A stretch of DNA of 62,596 nucleotides from Bacilli bacterium (GCA_017502465.1 JAFVUY010000119.1:95583-158178); one strand, 5' to 3'; counted from the stretch's first letter, positions 14,633 to 22,640 are shown. Notes: generated by a model not told the origin, from the sequence alone. A program made the numbers and translations.

Positions 14633-14699
14633 TTTTCATAACTCCTTTTTCTATTGGATTTTTGTGGGGAGAGAGTTTTTCACTCTCTCCCCTTGGCAA

Positions 14700-15062
14700 T
14701 CAAGCCAGAGAGAAATAAGCCTTACGCTTATCCTCGGTTCGCACCAGTGCCCCAGAGTTCACCAATGCTCGCACCTGGGAAGATGCGTACTGATTAGACA
14801 CGCCATCCAGAGCAGGCACAATCTTCATCAGTTCGGACACAGTGTAGGGCTTGCCTACTTCCATGCAGTCCAGAATTTCGGACTGTACAGCAGAGTTTGC
14901 CACCTGCTTTGCGGTGGGCTTCTTCTCACCAGAGTTCTTCTTGGTGAGCAGTTCAACCTCATGGTCAATGAAACCAGTCAGCAGTTCGGTGTTATCGCCA
15001 CCGTTGGCAACAACGATTTCACGAACCATAGCGAACATTTCCTTCTTAGTGAGCTTCTTCAT
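14700..15062 (-). CDS. Winged-helix-like protein, paralog of 18003-18356
   Basis: 120 aa. The C-terminal half (VSELMKIVPALDGVSNQYAS, then SQVRALVNSGALVRTEDKRK and AYFSLA) fits a winged helix: recognition helix NQYASSQVRALV, wing RTEDKRKAYF. It differs from the paralog mainly in residues 8-30. Promoter 15110-15138 (TTGACA, 17 bp, TATAAT). Likely a transcription regulator. Confidence 0.75.
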   Translation of the reverse strand: MKKLTKKEMFAMVREIVVANGGDNTELLTGFIDHEVELLTKKNSGEKKPTAKQVANSAVQSEILDCMEVGKPYTVSELMKIVPALDGVSNQYASSQVRALVNSGALVRTEDKRKAYFSLA

Positions 15063-15139
15063 AGAATCAATTCCTTTCTTGCGTTGGTCGCTACCCTTTA
15101 TCTGTATTTATTATAGCACATGGGGTTTTGTTTGTCAAG

Positions 15140-15202
15140 CCTTTTTTTCTTTTTTTAGAAGATTTTTTCGGCTTGGCTTGGGGTTCTCACCCCTCCCCTG
15201 TG
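15140..15202 (-). ncRNA. Short hairpin RNA with its own promoter
   Basis: Promoter TTGTAA, 17 bp, TATTAT (15208-15236). The transcript begins near AGTATCACAGGGG and folds GGGGTGAGAACCCC, followed by an A-rich run up to the next -35. No open frame with a ribosome binding site. One of six such units. Confidence 0.5.
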
Positions 15203-15374
15203 ATACTATAATACCACATAGGGCAGTGAATTACAAGATGGGATTTTACACAAAATGCGGGAACCAGATTTGTGCAATGTGCTGTTCGCACCGGACGGAC
15301 AATCTGCTTTAACGCTTTAATTCGGTGAAGCGATTACGGGAAAATCTTTGTGCAAAATGACAAATAAAAAACTC

Positions 15375-15469
15375 TTGACAAAAATCGGCCTATGTGGTAT
15401 AATGGAAATTTCGGCCCGTACGCTCGCTCCCGGGCCGCCAATTATACCACCCTTTTCTTCATTTGTCAA
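15375..15469. promoter_or_regulatory. Convergent promoter pair around a GC hairpin
   Basis: Rightward TTGACA (15375), 17 bp, TATAAT (15398-15403) faces leftward TTGACA (15469), 17 bp, TATAAT (15446-15441). Between them sits GGCCCG-12-CGGGCC (15413-15436). Each transcript would start at the hairpin and run antisense to the other. A CTTTA...-type dyad lies at 15315-15330. Confidence 0.7.
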
Positions 15470-15514
15470 TAGTCAAAATACACAAAATTTGGAGAGAAAA
15501 TTCTCTCCAAATTT

Positions 15515-15745
15515 TTACCATTCTGCTACAAATGTATCGTCAAGATACAAACAACAAATTTCACCAGTAATCAAATTTTTATCTACCAATTCATTGTAAA
15601 ATTTTTCAACGGTATTATCGTGCCTGTCTTGTTCTTCATCAGAAGCATTGCAATAATCAAGGTCACGCAAAAAACGCATTTCTTCGGTTTCTTCCATTTC
15701 AATTTCTTCTTCTACGTATTTAACGACACCAATTTTTACTTTCAT
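15515..15745 (-). CDS. Hypothetical acidic protein
   Basis: 76 aa, MKVKIGVVKYVEEEIEMEET onward. The opening resembles MKVKVSITKTIEVEIPDELE at 23163-23393, so they may be paralogs. Promoter 15777-15805. A perfect hairpin (AAATTTGGAGAGAATTTTCT...) follows the stop and acts as terminator. Confidence 0.65.
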   Translation of the reverse strand: MKVKIGVVKYVEEEIEMEETEEMRFLRDLDYCNASDEEQDRHDNTVEKFYNELVDKNLITGEICCLYLDDTFVAEW

Positions 15746-15812
15746 AGCTTTTAATTCCTTTCCTTTTGATGATTTAATTATAACATAGGGCTAACATTTT
15801 GTCAACCCTTTT

Positions 15813-16292
15813 TTACAAACTTTCGCTTGCACTCGCAAAGTATTTTGCTTTGTATCGCTCTGCAATCTCACGCACGAAAGCACTTTCTTTCTTTGTGTAA
15901 CAGTAAGTATCAAACTTGACCCACTTGCCGACCTTTTTGCCATCATCTCGCGAGACACCAAAAGCATCAAGGGCACTTTTAATCTTTTCGGCATTTTCAG
16001 CCAACACAGAAATTTCAATCTTCCACAACTTCGTTTTCTCTGTTTTTTCTTCTGCCCACTTAACAAGATAAACCCCCACAAAGTTCACCAGAGCAGTAAT
16101 GAGAGCCTTCAAAACCATAGGCAGGTCACACATTGTCAGCACAATGATGTAAGTATAAAGACCGTAAGCAACAGCATTTGCAGAAGCCGCCGCGAATTTG
16201 CCGCCCTTGATGGTAATGATACCCTTTGCGGTCTGAATGATAACATTCAGCATTGAAAAGATAATAAATTCCAATAGCAGTTTTGTATCCAT
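15813..16292 (-). CDS. Membrane protein of the DUF2179/DUF5698-like type
   Basis: 159 aa. Hydrophobic helices at about residues 5-22, 38-54 and 58-76 (VLKALITALVNFVGVYLVKW), then a charged soluble domain (LWKIEISVLAENAEKIKSAL, then YCYTKKESAFVREI). Layout matches small membrane proteins with a cytosolic alpha/beta tail often seen in phages. Role unknown. Promoter 16325-16353. Confidence 0.6.
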   Translation of the reverse strand: MDTKLLLEFIIFSMLNVIIQTAKGIITIKGGKFAAASANAVAYGLYTYIIVLTMCDLPMVLKALITALVNFVGVYLVKWAEEKTEKTKLWKIEISVLAENAEKIKSALDAFGVSRDDGKKVGKWVKFDTYCYTKKESAFVREIAERYKAKYFASASESL

Positions 16293-16380
16293 TTAGTTTT
16301 CTCCTTTTCCATTTTTCTATAATTATTATACCATTTTTTTTACAAATTGTCAAGTGGGGAATTTTTAATCCCCCACTTTT

Positions 16381-16656
16381 TTATCTCCAATAGTCGTCAT
16401 CACGTTCATAGCGGAAAGTGCAACGCAATTTTCCTGTTTCACGAGGAACAATCAGCGAACCCAGAAGGTCTTCTCCATCAGAAGTATAAACATCAATTGC
16501 CCCAATCTGTTCCTGATAATCTACCAACAGGTTAGCAATTTCAGTCCACATCTTTTCACGCTTTTCGTTAAAGCGTTGGAGGCGAAGTTTGTCGCAAGCG
16601 ATTGCCAGTGCGGACAGTTCTTCATCGGTCATAGTTTCAAGTGCTTCAAAGTTCAT
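16381..16656 (-). CDS. Hypothetical protein
   Basis: 91 aa from ATG 16656 (MNFEALETMTDEELSALAIA); the longer frame would include the promoter at 16688-16716. The opening (MTDEE..., coiled region) resembles 23482-23742 (LMTDEEIQGEIEAMKNKVAR). Second half beta-rich (GSLIVPRETGKLRCTFRYER). Confidence 0.65.
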   Translation of the reverse strand: MNFEALETMTDEELSALAIACDKLRLQRFNEKREKMWTEIANLLVDYQEQIGAIDVYTSDGEDLLGSLIVPRETGKLRCTFRYERDDDYWR

Positions 16657-16773
16657 TATTCTTTCTCCTTTGTTGTTTTCTGTGTTTATTATAGCACGGG
16701 GAAGGGGGTTTGTCAAGTGCGGATTTCCAATTTTTTTAATATTTTTTTACATTTTTTTGGAAATCCGCACGCT

Positions 16774-16956
16774 TTATTCTTCTTCGTCCATTCTTGCGTA
16801 CACGGCTTGGACTGCTCCCAAGTTTTCCAACAGCATTGCAGTGTATTTTTCAGAGAAGGTGATGAAGTCAACATCCCAGTTCCCTTCCTCGTAGGCATCA
16901 ATCAACTCTGAAAGATGCTTGGCGTTCAGAATCGCCAATTTCAAATTCATTAACAT
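16774..16956 (-). CDS. Hypothetical protein (60 aa)
   Basis: MLMNLKLAILNAKHLSELID onward, acidic end ARMDEEE. Leader of the GGAAAGGAACTGATACA type and promoter 16991-17019. Confidence 0.6.
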   Translation of the reverse strand: MLMNLKLAILNAKHLSELIDAYEEGNWDVDFITFSEKYTAMLLENLGAVQAVYARMDEEE

Positions 16957-17025
16957 TTTGTATCAGTTCCTTTCCTCTTGGATTGATTTAATTATAGCAG
17001 ATTGGAAGGGGTTTGTCAACCCCTT

Positions 17026-17316
17026 TTACCAATCTTTTTCAATTATTTCGGGGTCGGGTCGGTAGAACTCGCCAACCTCACAGCAGTTACAGCAGGAAAC
17101 ATCTTCCAGAGTTTCATCTCCACCATGGCAACAGGTCTGGCAGGGGTTCCAGTCGTAGTCGGTGAATTCGTGTGGCTCTACATCGTCGCCCCAGTGGAAG
17201 TAAAAGTCGTCGCATTCTTCGTAGGGGTTATTCAGCAGGCATCGGCAGGGGTGTCCTTCGTCGGTGTAGGAAGGGCAATCAACTGCGTTTACGGGGCAAT
17301 GGTAATGTCTCATCAT
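17026..17316 (-). CDS. Cysteine/histidine-rich protein
   Basis: 96 aa. CPVNAVDCPSYTDEGHPCRC then, after an acidic middle (ECDDFYFHWGDDVEPHEF), CQTCCHGGDETLEDVSCCNC. Twelve cysteines suggest two or more zinc sites. Ends EIIEKDW, like the zinc-ribbon protein at 22863-23087 (MRIFEKDW). Promoter 17348-17375. Confidence 0.65.
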   Translation of the reverse strand: MMRHYHCPVNAVDCPSYTDEGHPCRCLLNNPYEECDDFYFHWGDDVEPHEFTDYDWNPCQTCCHGGDETLEDVSCCNCCEVGEFYRPDPEIIEKDW

Positions 17317-17465
17317 TTTGTATCTCTCCTTTGTTCTTTCTGATTATAGTATAGCACATTTTGGGAAAATGTCAAGTGGTAAATGTGTATAAAAAACTGG
17401 GGAAAAATTTGTGCGAATTGTCAATTGACAGAAAAACCGGGCCGCACATCCATGGGCGGCCGGCC

Positions 17466-17494
17466 ATTATACCATTCCCGCCCGCATTTGTCAA
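17466..17494 (-). promoter_or_regulatory. GC-hairpin module promoter
   Basis: TTGACA, 17 bp, TATAAT, followed by GGCCGC-10-GCGGCC at about 17441-17462. The TTTTTGTGCATTTTGCC motif lies just upstream of the -35. Confidence 0.65.
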
Positions 17495-17564
17495 GATGGC
17501 AAAATGCACAAAAATTCAATCCAATTTTCTACACACTGGCAAAATGCACAAAAAATGCCCTCGC

Positions 17565-17912
17565 TTATGTGCGAGGGCAGGACAGGACGATTTTGTACTT
17601 TCGCCCGTTAAAGTGGAAAACTGCTTCCCTTTCGGGGTTGACTGCTTCGTAGCTGTCGCAGTTGGGATTATACTTGATTGCAGTTTCAATCACTTTCATC
17701 AAGTGAAGTTTGTCGCTGTCAACCTTTTTCTCTTTGACTGTTGGTTTGTTTCGGGGCTTGCTGTCTGCCTGTCGGGCTTTCTTGCTTGCCTGTTCCTGTT
17801 CGGGCGACAGTTCAAAGAGTTTTGCACCCTTGTCTATTGCCTTGTCAGCTTCAATGATTTCAAGGGCTTCGGCTTCGGTACAGCCTAACTTTTTCATCAG
17901 TTTTTCAACCAT
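17565..17912 (-). CDS. Hypothetical protein, paralog of 14249-14632
   Basis: 115 aa from ATG 17912 (MVEKLMKKLGCTEAEALEII). Same N-terminal module as 14249-14632, then a diverged basic linker and a beta C-terminus (AVFHFNGRKYKIVLSC). Its own promoter lies at 17937-17965. Terminator: GCCCTCGC-acataa-GCGAGGGC then ATTTTTTGTGC on the minus strand. Confidence 0.7.
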   Translation of the reverse strand: MVEKLMKKLGCTEAEALEIIEADKAIDKGAKLFELSPEQEQASKKARQADSKPRNKPTVKEKKVDSDKLHLMKVIETAIKYNPNCDSYEAVNPEREAVFHFNGRKYKIVLSCPRT

Positions 17913-18002
17913 TTTTATCACTCCTTTACTGTCATTATTATACACCTACTGGAATGATTTGTCAAGGGGGATTTTTCAATCCCCCCGACTTTTTTTCACC
18001 GA

Positions 18003-18356
18003 TTAGGCAAGGCTGAAATACGCCTTGCGCTTGTCTTCGGTGCGAACTACTGCCCCAGCATTAACAAGGGCACGAACCTGAGAGCTTGCGTACTGATTGG
18101 AGCAACCGTCCAGAGCAGGAACGGACTTCATCAGTTCGCTCACAGTGTACAGGTGTCCGACTTCCATGAAGTCAAGGATTTCATTCTGTACAGCAGAGTT
18201 GGCAATCTGCTTTGCAGTAGGCTTCTTTTCAGAAGTGTTCTTCTTGTTCAGAAGCTCTACTTCGTGGTCAATGAACTCCACGAGAATGGGGTTTTCTGCT
18301 ACGGCAGGGATAGCCTTGAGCATTGCGAACTTTTCCTTTTTGGTCAGCTTAGTCAT
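18003..18356 (-). CDS. Winged-helix-like protein, paralog of 14700-15062
   Basis: 117 aa. Roughly four fifths of positions 35-117 match the paralog (TAKQ(I/V)ANSAVQ(N/S)EILD, SNQYASSQVRALVN(A/S)GA). Promoter 18418-18446. The pair 18003/17565 repeats the 14700/14249 pair in the same order, so a two-gene cassette was duplicated. Confidence 0.75.
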   Translation of the reverse strand: MTKLTKKEKFAMLKAIPAVAENPILVEFIDHEVELLNKKNTSEKKPTAKQIANSAVQNEILDFMEVGHLYTVSELMKSVPALDGCSNQYASSQVRALVNAGAVVRTEDKRKAYFSLA

Positions 18357-18464
18357 AGTATCAGACTCCTTAATAAAAATTTTTTTATCTGTAAGAGGTG
18401 TTCCTCTTTACATTCTTATTGTACCACAGTTAGTGGAGTTTGTCAAGAGGTTTTTTTTATTTTT

Positions 18465-18512
18465 TTTGGATTTTTTTTGGGAGGCTTGCTTGCCTCTCCC
18501 CTTGACTTCTCT
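18465..18512 (-). ncRNA. Short hairpin RNA with its own promoter
   Basis: Promoter TTGACA, 17 bp, TATAAT (18516-18544). Transcript GTCAAGGGGAGAGGCAAGCA then AGCCTCCC folds into GGGAGAGGC/GCCTCCC, followed by A-rich sequence. No open frame. Confidence 0.5.
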
Positions 18513-18549
18513 TGTATTATACTACATTGGGTGGTACTTGTCAAGAGTT

Positions 18550-18634
18550 TTTTTTAATTTTTTTTTGTGGGTCCGACCCCCACACCCCATAGGGGCTGTT
18601 ATCGGCTTGGGAAGGCGTTTTCCCTTCCTGTTGT
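18550..18634 (-). ncRNA. Three-hairpin RNA with its own promoter
   Basis: Promoter TTGTAT, 16 bp, TATAAT (18639-18666), preceded by the TTTTGTGCATTTTACC motif. The transcript folds GGAAGGG-6-CCTTCCC, CCCCTATGGGG and GTGGG-6-CCCAC, then runs into A-rich sequence. No open frame. Confidence 0.55.
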
Positions 18635-18763
18635 ATACATTATACCACAACCACACCAGAATACAAGAGGTAAAATGCACAAAAGAAAAATATTTTTTTG
18701 TGCAATGTGCCAGGAGGAGAATTCCGGGAGAATAATTTGTGCAAAATGCCAGATAAAAAACTC

Positions 18764-18822
18764 TTGACAAAATTGGTCGGGTGTGGTATAATGGAATTTC
18801 GGGCGCTGGCATTCGTCAGCGC
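18764..18822 (+). promoter_or_regulatory. Rightward promoter of a GC-hairpin module
   Basis: TTGACA, 17 bp, TATAAT (18764-18792), then GCGCTG-gcattcgt-CAGCGC (18803-18822). Points against the minus-strand gene at 18892-19139. Confidence 0.65.
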
Positions 18823-18891
18823 GCCGCCAAAAAGTCAATAGGCAAAATGCACAAAAAAAATGTCCCCTGTCCGCAGGCAGAGGACAGGGGG

Positions 18892-19139
18892 TTAAAAATT
18901 CATGATGAAGTACCCACCGAGAACGTAATGCCACAGGCGAGTGTAATAAGACTTGTTGGTCTTGAAGTCAACTTCGGCAAGCACTTCGCCCGTATAGCCA
19001 TCTACCAGCACCATGCGGTCGGGGTGAAGTCCTGCTGACAGCCAAACCATTCAGCACACACTCTGTCAACGTCATTGGTGCGGATTTCCATTTCGCTATC
19101 ACAGCAAGCGATGGTCAGATTATAATTGAAATTAGTCAT
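18892..19139 (-). pseudogene. Small protein broken by a -1 frameshift
   Basis: The ATG at 19139 opens MTNFNYNLTIACCDSEMEIR and reaches AEWFGC, then leaves a sensible frame and meets TAG. In the -1 frame the sequence continues as SAGLHPDRMVLVDGYTGEVL and then AEVDFKTNKSYYTRLWHYVL to TAA at 18892. A one-base slip near GGCTGTC joins them into about 82 aa. No classical slippery heptamer is visible, so a mutation or assembly error is likeliest. Promoter 19172-19200. Confidence 0.65.
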
Positions 19140-19208
19140 TTGTATCAGTTCCTTTCCTTTATCTTGATTACATTATAACAGATGGGGTTGATTTTGTCAA
19201 CCCCTTTT

Positions 19209-19901
19209 TTAATTTCTGTAAAGGGTTTTTCTCATCTTCTTGTGCTGTCTGAAACAATACAGCATGATTTCAGTTTCAATTTCTACATCTTCCAGACCTG
19301 TGTGAGATTCTTCAAAATTGATATTTTTTGTAATGAATCTGTAAAGGTTTTCAGCAGTTGCAGAAAGTTTGCCAGTAGGGGTAAACAAATCATGCTTTTC
19401 ACAGAATTTGCGATAAGTGGGCATTTTCCAGATAACACTTTCTGCCATTCTGCGAGTGTCCCACCAAGTCAAGCCGTAGGGCAAAAAGTATCTTGTCTTG
19501 CTCTTGGTAACATAGCGAATTGTGGTGTCAAGACTTGCTTTGTCAAATCGTGCGTTGTGGGCACAAACAAACTTGATTCCGTAGGTTTCGCACAGTTGAC
19601 GAATGTACTTTCTCATGCTGTAAGTGGTGGACATTGTGCGAGAACCATCTCGCAGACCCTGTTCGTACTGGGGCAACTTGTGTGCGTAATACGCAGACTT
19701 CATTAGTTCCTTTTCGTCCTTGTAAATGTCAGCATTTACAAAACTAAATGCTTCATACACATTGCCACGGGTATCAATTACCTTACCCCCCAAATCGTAA
19801 GCGAGGGCATCTTCCAGACCATTAGTGGATTCACAGTCCATGAACAGTACATAATTGCGACGGTGGTCAATCTTGTTTTCCTTATAATTGCGAGTAATCA
19901 T
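19209..19901 (-). CDS. DEDDh-type 3'-5' exonuclease (DnaQ/RNase T-like)
   Basis: 230 aa. Exo I FMDCES (D-x-E) at about 20-25, with NGLEDALAYDLGGKVID behind it. Exo II VCAHNARFDKASL at about 111-123. Exo III ESHTGLEDVEIE with the His-x4-Asp arrangement at about 199-210. The four acidic residues plus His are all visible. Probably trims or proofreads DNA, or degrades host RNA or DNA; partner unknown. Promoter 19934-19962. Confidence 0.85.
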   Translation of the reverse strand: MITRNYKENKIDHRRNYVLFMDCESTNGLEDALAYDLGGKVIDTRGNVYEAFSFVNADIYKDEKELMKSAYYAHKLPQYEQGLRDGSRTMSTTYSMRKYIRQLCETYGIKFVCAHNARFDKASLDTTIRYVTKSKTRYFLPYGLTWWDTRRMAESVIWKMPTYRKFCEKHDLFTPTGKLSATAENLYRFITKNINFEESHTGLEDVEIETEIMLYCFRQHKKMRKTLYRN

Positions 19902-19984
19902 TCTTTTTGTTCTCCTTTATTCTTGATGTATTCATTATAGCAGATTTAGTATTGTTTGTCAAGGGGTTTTTTATATTTTTTTTG

Positions 19985-20050
19985 ATTTTTGTCTGACTAC
20001 TCACCGCGGAGTCGTACCGCTTGGAGACTGTTTCCATCTCCCCTTGACAA
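19985..20050 (-). ncRNA. Short hairpin RNA with its own promoter
   Basis: Promoter TTGTAA, 16 bp, TATAAT (20056-20083). Transcript opens TTGTCAAGGGGAGATGGAAA, then a GACTCCGCGGTGAGTAGTC hairpin and A-rich sequence. The GGGGAGATG touches an ATG with no spacing, so translation is unlikely. Confidence 0.5.
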
Positions 20051-20163
20051 TTATTATTATACCAGATTTTCCGCAGATTACAAGATGGAATAATGCACAA
20101 AAATGAGCGGGGCATTTTGTATAATGTGCTGTCCACATCGGATGGACAATTTAGGGATTTATC

Positions 20164-20286
20164 ACTTTAATGCGGTGAAGTGCCAATCCTTTCGCGATTT
20201 ACCACTTTAGCGAACTAAAGCGAAATTCGGAGCGCCTGGACCGTGGGCGCGCCGCCATTATACCACATCAGCGCTCATTTTGTCAA
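20164..20286. promoter_or_regulatory. Module: two dyads 41 bp apart, GC hairpin, leftward promoter
   Basis: CTTTAatgcggTGAAG (20164-20179) and CTTTAgcgaacTAAAG (20205-20220), exactly 41 bp apart. Then GCGCC-9-GGCGC (20232-20250) and a leftward promoter TTGACA, 18 bp, TATAAT (20257-20286). The surrounding 20.06-20.33 kb has no gene. Confidence 0.65.
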
Positions 20287-20325
20287 TAGGTAAAAATGCA
20301 CAAAAAAAATGAGAGATTTTCTCTC

Positions 20326-20787
20326 TCACTTTTTTCTTGCTTCTGCCTGTGCTTTGTGGAGTACATCAACATTTGTAAGGGTCGCATTTTGGAATTTTAC
20401 CTGATACTCAATGCCGTTGATTTTTACATCTCCGCACTTGTCAAATCTTACATGGTCGGGAGTGTATTCACCCAAACCGCAAACTTCATGCAACCACATT
20501 TCACACTTGTTGCCCTTGTTCTTGACCGGGATTGCCTTAAAATCAGTTTCAGTCATTACAGGAATTGCACCCTTTTTAATGAGGCTTTTCTTTTCTTTTG
20601 CGGTGATGTACATTCTAAACTTTTGAGCTCCGCCCTTGCTCTTGCTTTCGCGAGCTTCTCTTGTCCATCGGGGGGCTATATGATGACATTCCCAAAGATA
20701 AACAATGTGATTATGAATGAAGAAAATCAGTGTGCGGTCAGCTCCTGTCAGTTTGTTGTAGTAGCGGAAGAAATTGCCTTTAGTCAT
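20326..20787 (-). CDS. Possible PD-(D/E)XK-type nuclease or DNA-binding protein
   Basis: 153 aa from ATG 20787 (MTKGNFFRYYNKLTGADRTL); the longer frame swallows a promoter and is rejected. Basic centre (WTREARESKSKGGAQKFRMY). The end GDVKINGIEYQVKFQNATLT has the D...QxK spacing of some PD-(D/E)XK active sites. Only suggestive. Promoter 20822-20850. Confidence 0.5.
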   Translation of the reverse strand: MTKGNFFRYYNKLTGADRTLIFFIHNHIVYLWECHHIAPRWTREARESKSKGGAQKFRMYITAKEKKSLIKKGAIPVMTETDFKAIPVKNKGNKCEMWLHEVCGLGEYTPDHVRFDKCGDVKINGIEYQVKFQNATLTNVDVLHKAQAEARKK

Positions 20788-20869
20788 TTTTGTGTGTCTC
20801 CTTTGTCCTTTTGATGATTTAATTATACACCCTTTTGGTTTATTTGTCAAGACTTTTTTTTGGAAATTC

Positions 20870-21319
20870 TTAGATTTCTCTAAGAATTTCCATGATGTTC
20901 TGTACATCGTAGGCTCTGCCAGTCCAGTTATTTCTGTTGCGTTCTTCATCATCAAACAGAATGTCCGCAGGGGAAAAGCAGAAGTTTTCCTTGGGAGTAC
21001 CATAGGGAACAATGGTGATTCTGTCCCAGTGAACGGAGGGCAGGTGCTTTGCGAGCCATGCCATTTTGACTGCGGTCACTCGCTCGTTGTATTCGGGGGA
21101 GCCAGACTTGGACAGCCAAGAGATGACAGCCAGATTATAGCCGTTTCTCTGCAAGGTGTTCAGTCTGCGAGCCAGTGCGGACAGTCGGAGCAGAGGGGTT
21201 GCTACTGCGTAGGGGGTGGTGTCCTCGGCGATGAGGTAGTCCAACCAGTTTTCTACACCGTAGAGGTCAGCGATTGTGCCGTCCATGTCAAAGTTGATTG
21301 TGATGTTGAGGTTCTTCAT
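20870..21319 (-). CDS. HAD-superfamily phosphatase
   Basis: 149 aa from ATG 21319. Motif I INFDMDGTIADLYG (nucleophile and acid Asp), motif II around LAVISWLSKSG, motif III DILFDDEERNRNNW. Length and the small cap fit 5'-nucleotidase or polynucleotide phosphatase-like members; substrate cannot be told. Promoter 21351-21379. Confidence 0.8.
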   Translation of the reverse strand: MKNLNITINFDMDGTIADLYGVENWLDYLIAEDTTPYAVATPLLRLSALARRLNTLQRNGYNLAVISWLSKSGSPEYNERVTAVKMAWLAKHLPSVHWDRITIVPYGTPKENFCFSPADILFDDEERNRNNWTGRAYDVQNIMEILREI

Positions 21320-21375
21320 TTTTTTGTTCTCCTTTCCTCTTTCTGATTGTATTATAGCAGATAATGTTTGATTTG

Positions 21376-21537
21376 TCAAGACTTTTTTTGATTTTCTACA
21401 AAAATTTTTGTGAGTTTATCACTAAATGCCTTACGGCAAAAGTGACAGCCACAGCCGCATTTGTATTCTTCACGGTCATACTTAATGAGAGTCATTCTCA
21501 CTTGTACGGAGCTACCGCAATTGGGGCATCTAATCAT
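21376..21537 (-). CDS. Zinc-ribbon protein, paralog of 25804-25971
   Basis: 53 aa from ATG 21537: MIRCPNCGSSVQVRMTLIKY then CGCGCHFCRKAFSDKLTK. CPNC ... CGCGCHFC makes a zinc ribbon. Shares MI(R/E)CPNCGS(S/T) and YKCGCG with the gene at 25804. Promoter 21568-21595. Confidence 0.7.
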   Translation of the reverse strand: MIRCPNCGSSVQVRMTLIKYDREEYKCGCGCHFCRKAFSDKLTKIFVENQKKS

Positions 21538-21654
21538 TTTCGTATCTCCTTTGCCTTTGTTAATACTATTATACACCTATTACGGGAAATGTCAATCTCG
21601 GAATAATGCACAAAAATTCGCTCAAAATTTTGTACACATTGCCATCTTGACAAA

Positions 21655-21692
21655 ATACGGCGCGCCACAATCGTCAGCGCGCGGCCGCAAAC
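21655..21692. repeat. GC-hairpin element without -10 boxes
   Basis: TTGACAAAATAC then GGCGCGCC-acaatcgtca-GCGCGCGGCC, mirrored by TTGACAAGTTT on the other strand. It matches the 27.14 kb hairpin closely, but both flanking -35 boxes lack a -10, so it looks like a silent copy. Confidence 0.55.
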
Positions 21693-21721
21693 TTGTCAAG
21701 ATGGCAAAATAGATAAAAAAA

Positions 21722-21742
21722 GGGCTCACAGTTTGTGAACCC
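21722..21742 (-). terminator. Terminator containing the stop codon
   Basis: GGGTTCACA-aac-TGTGAGCCC followed by TTTTTTT on the minus strand. The TGA of the upstream gene lies in the 3' arm. Confidence 0.75.
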
Positions 21743-21890
21743 ATCTTGTCTTTGTCTTGTATCGGCCAGTTCTCTTGTCCAGCACACGGATTTCAATGTC
21801 CGCCCCCGCTCTATACCATTCCATTGCTGTGCGGTGGTCTGCTGTCATCTTGCCGTTTTCTGCGTTTCTGTAATACTTTTCAACTGTCAT
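21726..21890 (-). CDS. Small basic protein (54 aa)
   Basis: MTVEKYYRNAENGKMTADHR onward, ending TGRYKTKTRWVHKL. Predicted helix then beta hairpin; net positive, so nucleic acid binding is possible. Promoter 21917-21945. Confidence 0.65.
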   Translation of the reverse strand: MTVEKYYRNAENGKMTADHRTAMEWYRAGADIEIRVLDKRTGRYKTKTRWVHKL

Positions 21891-21949
21891 TTTAATCATT
21901 CCCCTTTCATGATTCTATTATAACAGATAGGGTTGAATTTGTCAACCCC

Positions 21950-22126
21950 TTAACCGATAATAATTTTTATAAGTTTTGCGATTAACCATACCACAAAACA
22001 CACTCCCCAAGAAATCGGGAGAGTCAACCCCAAGAACGCAGCCAACCAAACGAGTGCCGCGTATGCTCCCGCGGTAATAAAAAAATCAGCAATTAACATG
22101 ATTATTAAAGCAATAACATACTCCAT
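21950..22126 (-). CDS. Two-pass membrane protein (58 aa)
   Basis: From ATG 22126: MEYVIALIIMLIADFFITAG then AYAALVWLAAFLGLTLPISW and GVCFVVWLIAKLIKIIIG. Two or three membrane helices. The ATG shares bases with the upstream stop. Function unknown. Confidence 0.65.
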   Translation of the reverse strand: MEYVIALIIMLIADFFITAGAYAALVWLAAFLGLTLPISWGVCFVVWLIAKLIKIIIG

Positions 22127-22410
22127 TATTCTTCCTCCTCTTCTTTGGGTTCTGCCCATTCGCTGACATAGTCCTCTACGAATCGGTCAAAGCATCTGCT
22201 GTATAACTCATGATACAATTCATCGCCTTTGCCCTTTGCCAGTTCACGCAAAATTTCAGAAAGAGTTGTCTCTTTATCTTCAATGGATTCTTTAAGATAG
22301 AACTCAAAGTCATCAAAGTCAAAAGAATCAGTCGCCGCATCCATTGCATCTTCATAGGTGTCGTATTCTTCACCATCAAATGTCCAGTAAATTCTCTCCA
22401 TTTGTTTCAT
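22126..22410 (-). CDS. Acidic hypothetical protein
   Basis: 94 aa, MKQMERIYWTFDGEEYDTYE onward; long acidic helices and a Glu-run end. First gene of a two-gene unit behind promoter 22434-22462. Confidence 0.65.
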   Translation of the reverse strand: MKQMERIYWTFDGEEYDTYEDAMDAATDSFDFDDFEFYLKESIEDKETTLSEILRELAKGKGDELYHELYSRCFDRFVEDYVSEWAEPKEEEEE

Positions 22411-22480
22411 TTCCTTTCCTTTATCTTAATTACATTATACCACTCTTGGATTAATTTGTCAATACCTTTTTTAAAAATTT

Positions 22481-22514
22481 GGGCGGTGGGGAGAAATCTT
22501 AGAGCCCACCGCCC
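22481..22514 (-). terminator. Terminator after the tRNA
   Basis: GGGCGGTGGG/CCCACCGCCC stem followed by AAATTTTTAA on the minus strand; ends the 22793 gene plus tRNA transcript. Confidence 0.7.
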
Positions 22515-22544
22515 GACAGAAAGGAGAAACACAACGAGCCTTAG

Positions 22545-22621
22545 TGGTGGTCCACCTGGGACTTGAACCCAGAGCATTCCGGTTATGAGCCGGGTGTTCT
22601 AACCAATTGAACTAATGGACC
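22545..22621 (-). tRNA. tRNA-Met (CAT anticodon), CCA encoded
   Basis: 77 nt. Acceptor GGTCCAT/GTGGACC, T-arm CTGGG-TTCAAGT-CCCAG, anticodon loop CTCATAA (CAT at 22587-22585), encoded CCA. The G1-C72 pair argues against initiator tRNA, so elongator Met, or Ile if the wobble C is modified. The top anticodon-stem pair (C27/A43) is mismatched. Cotranscribed with the gene at 22641, a hairpin (CCTCGGTGG/CACCGAGG) separating the two. Confidence 0.9.
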
Positions 22622-22640
22622 TTGTATGCTCCTCGGTGGG

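Noticed and set aside
19882..20136. 84-aa minus-strand open frame (METVSKRYDS...)
   Set aside because: It spans a promoter and the 5' leader of the exonuclease gene, and its apparent ribosome binding site touches the ATG with no spacing.
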